From contig NZ_JABKAU010000033.1 in assembly GCF_013377885.1 (NCBI RefSeq), forward strand, positions 1-53,335: 53,335 nucleotides of DNA. Direction: 5' to 3'. A program made the translations under genes and the position numbers. Under the pieces are notes generated by a model. It had not been told where the DNA came from. It made no database searches and was given only the letters and a program-made list of their open reading frames with translations. The stretch is from Hymenobacter lapidiphilus. GTDB lineage: Bacteria > Bacteroidota > Bacteroidia > Cytophagales > Hymenobacteraceae. Shown here one piece after another: positions 15,430 to 22,940 of this stretch; within the stretch, counting starts at the first letter, position 1; every line of letters begins with the position of its first letter.

Positions 15430-16302
15430 ATGAAAGGTATTATCCTCGCCGGCGGTTCCGGCACCCGACTGCATCCGCTCACGCTGGCCGTATCCAAGCA
15501 GATGATGCCGGTGTACGACAAGCCGATGGTGTACTATCCGCTGTCTATTCTGATGATGGCGGGCATCCGCGAAATCCTCATTATCACCACGCCCCACGAC
15601 CAGGAGCAGTTCAAGAAGCTGCTCGGCGACGGTTCCAAGCTGGGCTGCCGCTTCGAGTACGTGGTGCAGGAAGTGCCCAACGGGCTGGCTCAGGCCTTCG
15701 TACTGGGTGCCGATTTCATCGGCTCTGATAAGGTAGCGTTGGTACTCGGCGACAACATCTTCCACGGCGAAGGCATGGAGGAGCTGCTCAAGAGCAACAA
15801 CGACCCCCAGGGCGGTGTGGTATACGCCTACCACGTGCACGACCCCGAGCGCTACGGCGTAGTCGAGTTCGATGCCAACAACAAAGCCCTCAGCATCGAG
15901 GAGAAGCCGGAAAAGCCCAAGAGCAACTACGCCGTACCGGGCCTATACTTCTACGACAACGACGTGGTGCAGATTGCCCGCGACCTGAAGCCCAGCCCCC
16001 GCGGCGAGTACGAAATCACCGACGTCAACCAGGAGTATCTGCGTCGGGGCAAGCTGAAAGTGGGCATCCTGGGCCGCGGCACGGCTTGGCTCGATACAGG
16101 TACCTTCGAGAGCCTGATGCAGGCTGGCGAGTTCGTGCGCGTACTCGAGCAGCGCCAGGGCCTGAAGGTGGGCTCGATTGAAGAAGTGGCCTACCGCCAG
16201 GGTTTCATCGATGCCGACCAGTTGCGCACCATTGCCGAACCGTTGCGCAAAAGCGGCTACGGCGACTACCTCATGCGCCTGCCCGAGCAGCTGCTGATGT
16301 AG
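15430..16302 (+). CDS. rfbA: Glucose-1-phosphate thymidylyltransferase
   Basis: 290 residues, standard RmlA length. Starts MKGIILAGGSGTRLHPLTLA (nucleotide-binding loop GGSGTRLxPLT), then SKQMMPVYDKPMVYYPLS, LALVLGDNIFHG-like LVLGDNIFHGE, VVEFDANNKALSIEEKP, YEITDVNQEYL, LGRGTAWLDTGT and IEEVAYRQGFI. It makes dTDP-glucose from Glc-1-P and dTTP, the substrate of RfbB. It is the last gene of the sugar cluster in the window and ends directly at a 46-bp-arm hairpin. Confidence 0.96.
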   Translation: MKGIILAGGSGTRLHPLTLAVSKQMMPVYDKPMVYYPLSILMMAGIREILIITTPHDQEQFKKLLGDGSKLGCRFEYVVQEVPNGLAQAFVLGADFIGSDKVALVLGDNIFHGEGMEELLKSNNDPQGGVVYAYHVHDPERYGVVEFDANNKALSIEEKPEKPKSNYAVPGLYFYDNDVVQIARDLKPSPRGEYEITDVNQEYLRRGKLKVGILGRGTAWLDTGTFESLMQAGEFVRVLEQRQGLKVGSIEEVAYRQGFIDADQLRTIAEPLRKSGYGDYLMRLPEQLLM

Positions 16303-16304
16303 TT

Positions 16305-16422
16305 TTTTTGAGAGGTGAGAAGTAAGAAATGAGAGGTTGGACTTTCGTGCTGGTGGCCCTGCTTTGTTGGGTGCCGGCACGAAAGTCCAACCTCTCATTT
16401 CTTACTTCTCACCTCTCAAAAA
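16305..16422 (+). terminator. 46-bp perfect inverted repeat after rfbA
   Basis: Arms 16305-16350 and 16377-16422 are perfect reverse complements over 46 bp (left arm starts TTTTTGAGAGGTGAGAAGTA), with a 26-nt loop. It begins 3 bp after the rfbA stop. Placement suggests a terminator, but the arms are far longer than termination needs. Confidence 0.75.
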
Positions 16423-16470
16423 TAAACTCCGGACCATGGTTTTCGCAGCGCGCTGCCGAATCCTAATCCG

Positions 16471-16581
16471 ATGAAGAAGCTCCTGTTTTTCGCGCCGCTG
16501 CTAGTGGCTGTTGCGCTGCTGAGTAGATATAAGAACGTTCTGGACTTTCTCGAATTCAATGTGGGGGACTCGCAGACGTAG
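16471..16581 (+). pseudogene. Truncated paralogue of the downstream lipoprotein gene
   Basis: 36 codons ending in TAG. The peptide MKKLLFFAPLLVAVALLSRY then KNVLDFLEFNVGDSQT lines up with the start of the next gene (MKKILFLLPLLGFLIFSGCK then KINELLTFEISDSQN): hydrophobic signal, then an (E/D)-L-x-F-E/N block and DSQ. The lipobox Cys is lost (SRY instead of SGC) and a stop follows DSQT. It is therefore best read as a decayed tandem duplicate rather than a functional small protein, although a short peptide cannot be excluded. Confidence 0.6.
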
Positions 16582-16669
16582 CGTTGGCTGAGCAAGTTGA
16601 GAACAGGGGGCCTACACGAAATCCGGGCTAATTCGCAGCCCGTATATTTACGGGTAATATTCAACTTCC

Positions 16670-17194
16670 ATGAAAAAAATACTGTTTCTGTTACCCTTGC
16701 TGGGTTTCCTGATTTTTTCAGGCTGTAAGAAGATTAATGAGCTGCTGACTTTCGAAATTTCGGATTCGCAGAACATTAAAATTCCGGCTAGTGGCCTGGT
16801 TACGCCTCCTTTCGTTTCGCCGATTGCTGTGCCGGTGCGCTCCGAGGAAAACTTCAAAAACAACAACACCCGCGCCGATCTGGTAAAGGATGTCAGCCTC
16901 ACGAAGCTCACGCTCACTATCACCGATCCGGCTGCCGAAAACTTCAACTTCCTGCGCAGCATCAAAATTTCCATCGGCACCGACCAGAACGATAAAGTGC
17001 CTTTGGCTTCGCTGGATGATGTGCCTATGGGGGTGTCAAGTATCGAGCTGAAGTCCAGCAACACCAAGCTCGACAAGTACCTGAAAGCTCAGAGCTATAC
17101 GCTCTACACCGAGGTAACGCTGCGCGGCAACGTGGCCCGCGAACTCACCCTGCGTTCCGACTCCAAGTTCAAGGTAACCGCCGATCCGCTGTAG
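16670..17194 (+). CDS. Hypothetical lipoprotein
   Basis: 174 residues. Starts MKKILFLLPLLGFLIFSGCKK: a lipoprotein signal with lipobox FSGC, so the mature protein begins at Cys 19. I recognise no domain; the remainder looks like one beta-rich domain (LTKLTLTITDPAAENFNFLR, KISIGTDQNDKVPLA, YTLYTEVTLRGN). A truncated copy of its N-terminus lies 89 bp upstream. A small palindrome (CCCGTA TATT TACGGG, 16639-16654) sits just before the start and could be part of its promoter or operator. A 34-bp-arm hairpin follows the stop. Confidence 0.75.
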   Translation: MKKILFLLPLLGFLIFSGCKKINELLTFEISDSQNIKIPASGLVTPPFVSPIAVPVRSEENFKNNNTRADLVKDVSLTKLTLTITDPAAENFNFLRSIKISIGTDQNDKVPLASLDDVPMGVSSIELKSSNTKLDKYLKAQSYTLYTEVTLRGNVARELTLRSDSKFKVTADPL

Positions 17195-17214
17195 CACAGC
17201 GGTAAGAAACGCCG

Positions 17215-17294
17215 GTCCACCGGCTCCATACAACAGCCTCCCCCGCTTGCAGCTACTGCAAAGCGGGGGAGGCTGTTGTATGGAGCCGGTGGAC
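17215..17294. terminator. 34-bp perfect inverted repeat between convergent genes
   Basis: Arms 17215-17248 (starts GTCCACCGGCTCCATACAAC) and 17261-17294 are perfect reverse complements with a 12-nt loop. It lies between the lipoprotein (+) and HMG-CoA reductase (-) and could terminate both. The sequence is not shared with other hairpins here. Confidence 0.75.
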
Positions 17295-17307
17295 TGTTGC
17301 TACCGGG

Positions 17308-18864
17308 TTAGCGGTTGCGGCCGTACTGCTCGTGGCTGCTCACCCAGTCGGAACTACTGATGGCTGAGCCCAGGCTCAGCTCGCCGGCCAGCACCACGCC
17401 GGCCACAATTTCGGCGAACTTATTGACGGTGCCGCGACCCACGCAGCCCAGCATCCGCAAGTACTCGTTTTGGGTGGCCAGGCTGGTGCCGCCGCCGTGG
17501 GTGGCCACAATCAGGCTCGGAATGGTGATGCTGATGTAGAGGTCTTCCTCGGGCGTGATTTCGGAGTAGAAAATGCCCGCTGACGACTCGCTCACGTTGG
17601 CCACATCCTGGCCGGTGGCAATGAACATGGCCGTGATGCCGTTGGCCGAGTGCGCCCCGTTGTTGTTGGCCCCCGACATGAACGCGCCCACGTTGCTCAC
17701 CTGCCCGTGGTAGGCCAGTTGCTCGGGCGTGACGCGCATGCGCTGCTGCAGCAGGTTGCGCGGAATGATGGCCTCAGCCACCACGCGCTTGCCGCGGGTG
17801 CGCATCACGTTTATCTGGGAAGCCTTTTTGTCGGTGGCGAAGTTTGATTCGAGGTAGAAATGGCGGACGGGTGCCCCCTTGTAGTTCTCCAGAATCCAGG
17901 AGCAGGCCGCGAAGGTGGCGCGGCCCACCATGTTCTGGCCCGCCGCGTCGCCGGTGCTGTAATTGAAGCGCAGGTAGGCGAACTTGTTGCTCAGGTAGGT
18001 ATCAATATACTGCAGCTTGGCGATGCTGGAGGTACTTTCGGCCTGGGGTCGGATGCGGCCGATTTCCTCCTCCACCCAGCGCCCGAAGTCGCGGGCCCCG
18101 CGGGCATCATCGAACACGAACACCGGGGCCCGCTGCATGGCGTCGCCGATAACCGTGCACTTCACGCCGCCGCTGAGGTTGAGCACCTGAATGCCGCGGT
18201 TGTAACTGGCCACCAGCGTGCCCTCGGTCGTGGCCAGCGGAATCAGGAAGTCGCCCTGGGCGTGCTCGCCGTTTACGTGCAGGGGGCCGGCCAGGCCCAC
18301 CGGAATCTGGGCAATGCCCGTGAAATGCTCGCAGTTGCCCTGCAGCGCGTGAGCATCGAAGGAGTACTGCTTGAGGTGCTCGAACTTCTGGCCTGAGAAC
18401 TCCTCGGCAAATTCCTGGCGCTTGCGGATGGCCTCGTCGGAGTAATCGTCGTGGGCGTCGCGCGGGATGCGGGGGCGGTTGTCGGGTGTGAGGGTGATGC
18501 TGTCCTCCACTTCCACGTTCAGGTCGCCAAATGGGTCGGAGGCGAACTGCACTTGGATGGTGTGCAGGCCCTCGGCCAGCTGGCTGGTGGCCAGGTAAAA
18601 CGTGGCCGACTGGCCCACCGGCAGCGTAAAGCCCGCGCTGTCGGCGTTGAACACCACGGCCGGTCGGATGTCGCCCTCGCCCAGGTCAATGGCAATTTCA
18701 CTGATGCCCAGCCGCACATCGTCTATCTGTACATGGTCGATGCGGGTGATGCGCACCGTGTCGAGGCGGTTTTTGATGCTGAAGGCGACGCCCTCGGGCG
18801 TGTTGCGCAGGCTGCCGCGGGTGTAGAGCAGCTTCAGCAGCATGGGGCTGGGCGTGAAAACCAT
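17308..18864 (-). CDS. Hydroxymethylglutaryl-CoA reductase with an extra N-terminal domain
   Basis: 518 residues from the ATG at 18864 (MVFTPSPMLLKLLYTRGSLR). It reduces HMG-CoA to mevalonate (mevalonate route to isoprenoids). The catalytic domain occupies roughly residues 150-518: CEHFTGIAQIPVGLAGPL, PLATTEGTLVASYNRG (catalytic Glu), GDAMQRAPV, NFATDKKASQIN (catalytic Lys), TGQDVANVSESS (catalytic Asp), and a C-terminal SSHEQYGRNR with the catalytic His and class-I-like placement. The first ~130 residues (SIKNRLDTVRITRIDHVQID, then VVFNADSAGFTLPVGQS) form a beta-rich domain I cannot assign and which replaces the usual membrane anchor. No transmembrane segment is evident. Confidence 0.93.
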   Translation of the reverse strand: MVFTPSPMLLKLLYTRGSLRNTPEGVAFSIKNRLDTVRITRIDHVQIDDVRLGISEIAIDLGEGDIRPAVVFNADSAGFTLPVGQSATFYLATSQLAEGLHTIQVQFASDPFGDLNVEVEDSITLTPDNRPRIPRDAHDDYSDEAIRKRQEFAEEFSGQKFEHLKQYSFDAHALQGNCEHFTGIAQIPVGLAGPLHVNGEHAQGDFLIPLATTEGTLVASYNRGIQVLNLSGGVKCTVIGDAMQRAPVFVFDDARGARDFGRWVEEEIGRIRPQAESTSSIAKLQYIDTYLSNKFAYLRFNYSTGDAAGQNMVGRATFAACSWILENYKGAPVRHFYLESNFATDKKASQINVMRTRGKRVVAEAIIPRNLLQQRMRVTPEQLAYHGQVSNVGAFMSGANNNGAHSANGITAMFIATGQDVANVSESSAGIFYSEITPEEDLYISITIPSLIVATHGGGTSLATQNEYLRMLGCVGRGTVNKFAEIVAGVVLAGELSLGSAISSSDWVSSHEQYGRNR

Positions 18865-18960
18865 AAGGGCGGGCGTTAAGGAGTTGGGATTTGCAAAGGG
18901 TAAAGTAGGAATGTTTTCGGATAGAAGCTGGGAGGTGTGAGGGCATAGTGAAGCCAAGCC

Positions 18961-19332
18961 TCACTTCCCCTGGATTTTGGTGCTATCATTATCTGGCCCG
19001 ATGAATGATAGCGGCATTGTAAAGAATGTCGAAACCGGCCGGCCATTTCGCCTACCCGGAGTGAAATAACCCCTCAGCAACTTTACCAGTCGTAGCGCCT
19101 CTGCGTCGGCTAGCGGATGCAGGCTTTGAACAATGGCTGGATTGCGTATTTCACCACGTTTATCTACCTCAAATTGTACCAATACTCTACCGCTAATGGA
19201 GCGCGGTAGGCTATCAGGCCAACGGATATTTTGGTGTAAATAATCAGCGAATGGAAGCTCGTTGTTATGCGCTTGCGCCGTAGCTCGAAAATTAACCAGA
19301 AGTAACAGGCTCAAGAGAAGTGTTTTATGCAT
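18961..19332 (-). CDS. TonB C-terminal-domain protein, secreted
   Basis: 123 residues from the ATG at 19332 (MHKTLLLSLLLLVNFRATAQ), giving a signal peptide. The rest is a TonB C-terminal fold: LPFADYLHQNIRWPDSLPRS, SGRVLVQFEVDKRGEIRN, LHPLADAEALRLVKLL and PGRRNGRPVSTFFTMPLSF. It lacks the N-terminal inner-membrane anchor and proline linker of classical TonB, so it may be a periplasmic partner rather than an energy transducer. It begins 1 bp after the stop of the next (upstream) paralogue, so the pair forms a unit. Confidence 0.85.
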   Translation of the reverse strand: MHKTLLLSLLLLVNFRATAQAHNNELPFADYLHQNIRWPDSLPRSISGRVLVQFEVDKRGEIRNPAIVQSLHPLADAEALRLVKLLRGYFTPGRRNGRPVSTFFTMPLSFIGPDNDSTKIQGK

Positions 19333-19333
19333 C

Positions 19334-20026
19334 TTACTCCATGCTAAAGGTGATGGGGACGTTGTACTCAACCGCTACGGGCCGGCCGCTTTGGCTGCCA
19401 GGAGTCCACGATTTCAGCATACTGACAACGCGCAGAGCCTCCGCGTCGGCATCTGGGTGGAAGCCTTTCACAACTCGGACATTCTGCTGATTGCCCGCTT
19501 CATCAACAGTAAATCGCACGAAGACCCGTCCGCTTTCTGTCAGACCTGCCGGATAACGTAGGTTTTCGCCGATAAACTGCATCATCTTTTGCGGGCCACC
19601 TTGGAAAACCGGAAGGCGCTCTGCCACGTCTCCGTAAGGGCGGCTAACCCAGTCAGTTCGCGGCAGTGGGGACGTAGTCGGCAGCTTCTGCCGCACCTGC
19701 GCCACGGCCTCCTGCGCGCCCAAACCCAGCCCACACACCAGTACCAACGCCACCAGAAACCGCCGCAGCTTTGGGCGTAGGGCGGGCCGGGGCGGCAATG
19801 GGGCTGGTTGATTGGGGGCCAGTTGGGCGGGGTGAAACTGGCCACACACCCGGCCGTCGGGCGAGGCTTGGAAGGCGGCCTCTAGGTCAGCTGCCGAGCT
19901 TTGGGTGAAATCGAGCACCGTCCGGTTGCAACGGGCGCAGTGCTGGCCCTGGGCGGCGGGCGTCATCTGGGTCCAGCTTTCGGAGCAGGCACGTAGGCGA
20001 ACATGGAGTACGGGAAGTGGAAGCAT
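19334..20026 (-). CDS. TonB-family protein with N-terminal Cys motif
   Basis: 230 residues. The N-terminus has CSESWTQMTPAAQGQHCARCNRTVLDFT, a CxxSW...G-x-x-C-x-x-C-x-x-x-V-x-D-F pattern widespread in Bacteroidota membrane proteins. One transmembrane helix follows (RRFLVALVLVCGLGLGAQEA, about residues 88-107), then a linker and a TonB C-terminal domain (MMQFIGENLRYPAGLTESGR, VRFTVDEAGN, FHPDADAEALRVV, SGRPVAVEYNVPITF). It is paralogous to the gene just downstream, which looks like a duplicate of the C-terminal half. Energy transduction to outer-membrane receptors is the family role but not shown here. Confidence 0.88.
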   Translation of the reverse strand: MLPLPVLHVRLRACSESWTQMTPAAQGQHCARCNRTVLDFTQSSAADLEAAFQASPDGRVCGQFHPAQLAPNQPAPLPPRPALRPKLRRFLVALVLVCGLGLGAQEAVAQVRQKLPTTSPLPRTDWVSRPYGDVAERLPVFQGGPQKMMQFIGENLRYPAGLTESGRVFVRFTVDEAGNQQNVRVVKGFHPDADAEALRVVSMLKSWTPGSQSGRPVAVEYNVPITFSME

Positions 20027-20093
20027 GGCACGGCATCAGCGAACAACCAATATACAACGCTACTCGAACTCTCAACCGTGCTTTTTCAGCTGG

Positions 20094-20903
20094 TTATTTG
20101 ATACTTACCGGCTCGGTGTCGCTCCAGAACTCGCGGCCCTCGGTGTCGATGTAGCCGAAGGAGCCCGAGGGCGTCTGCACGCGGGCTACACCGCCGAAAA
20201 AGGGCGCGGCCTGCAGGTAGCGCGGCTCGACGAGGCGGCGGCCTTCGGGGCCGAGGTAGCCCCAGCGGCCGTTCTGGCGCACGGCGGGCAGCAAGGGGCT
20301 GCCGCCCCGGCGCACCGAGTCGTATTGCAGGGGCTGCACCAGCTTGCCCCGATTATCCAGCACGCCCCATTTCGGGCCCTGGCGCACCAGCAGCAGGCCG
20401 TTGTAGTTGTCTTTTATTTCGTCGTAGATGGCTGGTATGCGCGCCGTGCCAACGGTGAAGCGGAAGCCTACCTTCCCATCGGGGCCGCGCACCAGGTCGC
20501 CCTGTTCGAGGGGGTCTTCATCGGCTGGCTCGGCCACTTCGGCGGGGGGCAGCCGACGGCCGGCGGGGTTGATGGCAAAGGTTTCGGCGTTGAGCGTGAC
20601 GGTGGCCTGGTTGTTCTGGAAATTGCCGGCCTGCTCGTACTGCACCGGCGTTACGGGGTTGCCGCTGCCATCAATGTAACCGTAGCGGTTGCCCACTCGC
20701 ACCCAGGCCAGCTCGTCGGCGAAGGGGCCCGCCTCATCGTAGCGGGCGGGCAGCACCAGCCGGCCCCGGCGGTCGGCGTAGCCCCACTGCCTACCCTGCC
20801 GGAAGGGTACCAGCCGGGCTTCGGCCGCCTGCGCCCAGGCTGCCAGCGGCAGCGCCGATGCCAGCAGCATCGATACCAGTAGCAAAAGCAGCACTCGTCT
20901 CAT
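20094..20903 (-). CDS. Secreted WG-repeat protein
   Basis: 269 residues with a signal peptide (MRRVLLLLLVSMLLASALPL...AWAQA). The body consists of WG/KWG beta-repeats: RQGRQWGYADRRGRLVLPAR, RYGYIDGSGNPVTPVQYE, GPKWGVLDNRGKLVQPLQYD, NGRWGYLGPEGRRLVEPRY and SFGYIDTEGREFW. These repeats (PF14903) form small beta-meanders; function unknown. It is probably periplasmic or surface-associated. It stands alone on the minus strand, divergent from the PhyH gene. Confidence 0.92.
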   Translation of the reverse strand: MRRVLLLLLVSMLLASALPLAAWAQAAEARLVPFRQGRQWGYADRRGRLVLPARYDEAGPFADELAWVRVGNRYGYIDGSGNPVTPVQYEQAGNFQNNQATVTLNAETFAINPAGRRLPPAEVAEPADEDPLEQGDLVRGPDGKVGFRFTVGTARIPAIYDEIKDNYNGLLLVRQGPKWGVLDNRGKLVQPLQYDSVRRGGSPLLPAVRQNGRWGYLGPEGRRLVEPRYLQAAPFFGGVARVQTPSGSFGYIDTEGREFWSDTEPVSIK

Positions 20904-21079
20904 GGGTAGGGGAGTAGGGCAGACCGAAGCCTAGCTTAACGAAGGTAGGCACTTTGGCCAAAACCAAAGCCAGCCCAACCGGTTGATTCACGCGCTCTTC
21001 GCCCGTCGCTTACCAGCCTGTCGGCTTGCGCCGAGCCGGTGTTCGGAGGGTGGCGCTACAACTAAGCAGCCAGCCGGCG

Positions 21080-21087
21080 TATCTTTG
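21080..21087 (+). promoter_or_regulatory. -7 promoter box for the PhyH gene
   Basis: TATCTTTG matches TAnnTTTG, 40 nt before the ATG at 21128. No TTTG at -33. Confidence 0.5.
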
Positions 21088-21127
21088 CACCCGCTTAACC
21101 GGGCGGCTATCCACTTCTTTTTACTTT

Positions 21128-21946
21128 ATGCCTTTATCTGTTCCTTATCCACGCTTTACGCTGGCCGATCGGCTGACGCAGGAGCAGCTGGCCTTTTTTC
21201 AGGAACACGGCTTTCTGCATTTCCGCGGCTTTATCGGAACCGATACCGTGGCCGAGTTGCTGCGGGCTTCCGAGCAGGTGCAGCAGCGCTGGCTGGCCGA
21301 CGAAGTGAAGAAGGTAAACGGTGTGCCCATCAAGTACGGGAAAGATGTAGATGGAGCACCCATCGTGCAGCGCTTTGCCTTTGCTTCGCACCACAGCCCC
21401 ACACTGCATGAGTTTTTACAGGATCCGCGCTTTACGGCCCTGTTTCCGTTGCTGGAAACGAGCAGTGGAGGCCGGGTGGGCGAAGATGAGAAGGATGGCC
21501 TTGTCATCAACCACTACGTGAACGTAACGGGCTCGGAGTTCTCGCAGATGGGCTGGCACACCGACTCACTGCGCGACGTGTTTTACGGCAAGAAAATAGG
21601 ACCGATGCTGAACGTGGGCGTGCACCTCGATGGTACACCAGCTACCAACGGCGGCCTGCGGGTGCTGGCCGGCACCCACCGCCAAAGCCTGCGCGACATT
21701 CTGTTCCGGAAGAAATACTACAAAGACGTAGGCCCCGACCCCGACGAAATCGTCATCGAAACCGAGCCCGGCGACCTGACCGTGCACGACGGCCGCATGT
21801 GGCACCGCGTGGCCCGCTCGCCGCTGGTAGGCGAGGCCTCGCGCCGCCGCGTGATGTACGTGCCCATTCTGGCCGGTAAGTACGAGCCCAAGCACGACAA
21901 TAGCCCCACACCCTTCTACCTGCGCTTTCTGCACCTAGTGAAGTAG
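21128..21946 (+). CDS. Phytanoyl-CoA dioxygenase (PhyH) family protein
   Basis: 272 residues from the ATG at 21128 (MPLSVPYPRFTLADRLTQEQ). Fe(II)/2-oxoglutarate dioxygenase fold: LAFFQEHGFLHFRGF at the N-terminus, the iron-binding H-x-D in GWHTDSLRD, LNVGVHLDGTPATNGGLRVL, distal His in VHDGRMWHRVARS and the 2-oxoglutarate-binding Arg region RRRVMYVPI. Substrate is not predictable. It is a single gene between a palindrome and the WG-repeat gene, with its own -7 box. Confidence 0.9.
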   Translation: MPLSVPYPRFTLADRLTQEQLAFFQEHGFLHFRGFIGTDTVAELLRASEQVQQRWLADEVKKVNGVPIKYGKDVDGAPIVQRFAFASHHSPTLHEFLQDPRFTALFPLLETSSGGRVGEDEKDGLVINHYVNVTGSEFSQMGWHTDSLRDVFYGKKIGPMLNVGVHLDGTPATNGGLRVLAGTHRQSLRDILFRKKYYKDVGPDPDEIVIETEPGDLTVHDGRMWHRVARSPLVGEASRRRVMYVPILAGKYEPKHDNSPTPFYLRFLHLVK

Positions 21947-21965
21947 GGCGGCGAAATGGTAAAAA

Positions 21966-22074
21966 ACGTCATTCTGAGCATAGCGAAGAATCTCGCTTGC
22001 CAAAGTGATTCTCGGCGTTGAGTTGCCGTTGCAATAGTAGCACACGAGATTCTTCGCTATGCTCAGAATGACGT
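21966..22074. repeat. Family-A palindrome, copy 4 (ATTCTGAG/GAAGAATCTCG variant)
   Basis: Arms 21966-21995 and 22045-22074 are perfect 30-bp reverse complements: ACGTCATTCTGAGCATAGCG then AAGAATCTCG. The CATTC/GAATG words replace CATGC/GCATG of the other subtype in both arms. It lies between the PhyH and SDR genes. Confidence 0.9.
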
Positions 22075-22099
22075 CCTTCCATCTTATTTCCACCTTACC

Positions 22100-22879
22100 T
22101 TGAAAACTGCCCTTGTAACCGGTGGCTCGCGCGGCATTGGTCGGGCGTTGGCCCTGGAGCTGGCCCGCCACGGCTACGATCTGCTGCTCACGGCCCGCTC
22201 GGCCGACGACCTGGAGCAGGTCGCCACCGAAGTCCGGCTGCTCGGCCGTGAGGCCCGCACGCTGCCGCTCGATTTGGCCTCGCCCGATGCGGCGGCGGCG
22301 CTGGCCACCTGGGCCCAGGCCCAGCCCGGCGAACTGGCGGTACTTATAAACAACGCGGGATACGGCCTGTGGGGGCGTTTCGAAGAGCTGCCGCTGGAGC
22401 GCCAGCTGAACATGCTGCAGCTCAATATGCAGCTGCCAGTGACGCTCACGCACCTGTTGTTGCCCGCGCTGCACCGCGCCAAAAAGGCTTATGTGCTCAA
22501 TGTAGCCAGTACCGCTGCCTACCAGGCCGTACCCACCCTCGCGCTTTATGCGGCCAGCAAAGCGTTTCTGCTCAGCTTCAGCCGCGGCCTTCGCTTCGAG
22601 TTGCGCGAAACAGGCGTATCTGTCTGCTGCCTCAGCCCCGGCTCCACCAGCACCAGCTTTGCCGACCGCGCCGGCATGAATGCCGAGTTGCAGGCCACCG
22701 CCAACAAAGTAGCGATGACGCCCGAGCAGGTGGCCCAGGCCGGCATCCGGGCCCTGCTGGCCGGCGAGGCCGAAATCATTCCCGGCGCCCTCAACAAAGT
22801 ATCGGCGGCCCTTACGAGTGTCGTGCCCAAAAGCCTCACCGAGCGCATCGCCGCCGGCATCTACGAGAAGTATTTGTGA
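22100..22879 (+). CDS. Short-chain dehydrogenase/reductase (SDR)
   Basis: 259 residues with a TTG start at 22100 (read as MKTALVTGGSRGIGRALALE); no ATG or GTG lies close enough to the Rossmann motif, so TTG decides the start. Classical SDR motifs: TGGSRGIGRA (NAD(P)-binding), NNAGYG, and the catalytic VLNVASTAAYQ...YAASKAFLLSF (Ser, Tyr-x3-Lys). It resembles DltE/YqjQ-like lipid or ketoreductases but the substrate is unknown. It is convergent with a PAP2_C-like membrane protein. Confidence 0.9.
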   Translation: MKTALVTGGSRGIGRALALELARHGYDLLLTARSADDLEQVATEVRLLGREARTLPLDLASPDAAAALATWAQAQPGELAVLINNAGYGLWGRFEELPLERQLNMLQLNMQLPVTLTHLLLPALHRAKKAYVLNVASTAAYQAVPTLALYAASKAFLLSFSRGLRFELRETGVSVCCLSPGSTSTSFADRAGMNAELQATANKVAMTPEQVAQAGIRALLAGEAEIIPGALNKVSAALTSVVPKSLTERIAAGIYEKYL

Positions 22880-22887
22880 GAGGTATT

Positions 22888-22940
22888 GGGCTAGAGAAAT
22901 GTCATTCAGCGCGGAGCGAAGAATGACATTTCTCTAGCCC
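22888..22940. terminator. 20-bp perfect hairpin between convergent genes
   Basis: Arms 22888-22907 (GGGCTAGAGAAATGTCATTC) and 22921-22940. The inner GTCATTC...GCGAAGAATGAC resembles a shortened family-A element. The right arm overlaps the 3' end of the minus-strand PAP2_C-like gene. Confidence 0.7.

Noticed and set aside
16436..16470. ATG at 16436 as an upstream start for the truncated lipoprotein copy
   Set aside because: It reads MVFAARCRILIR and is out of frame with the paralogous MKKLLFF start at 16471.
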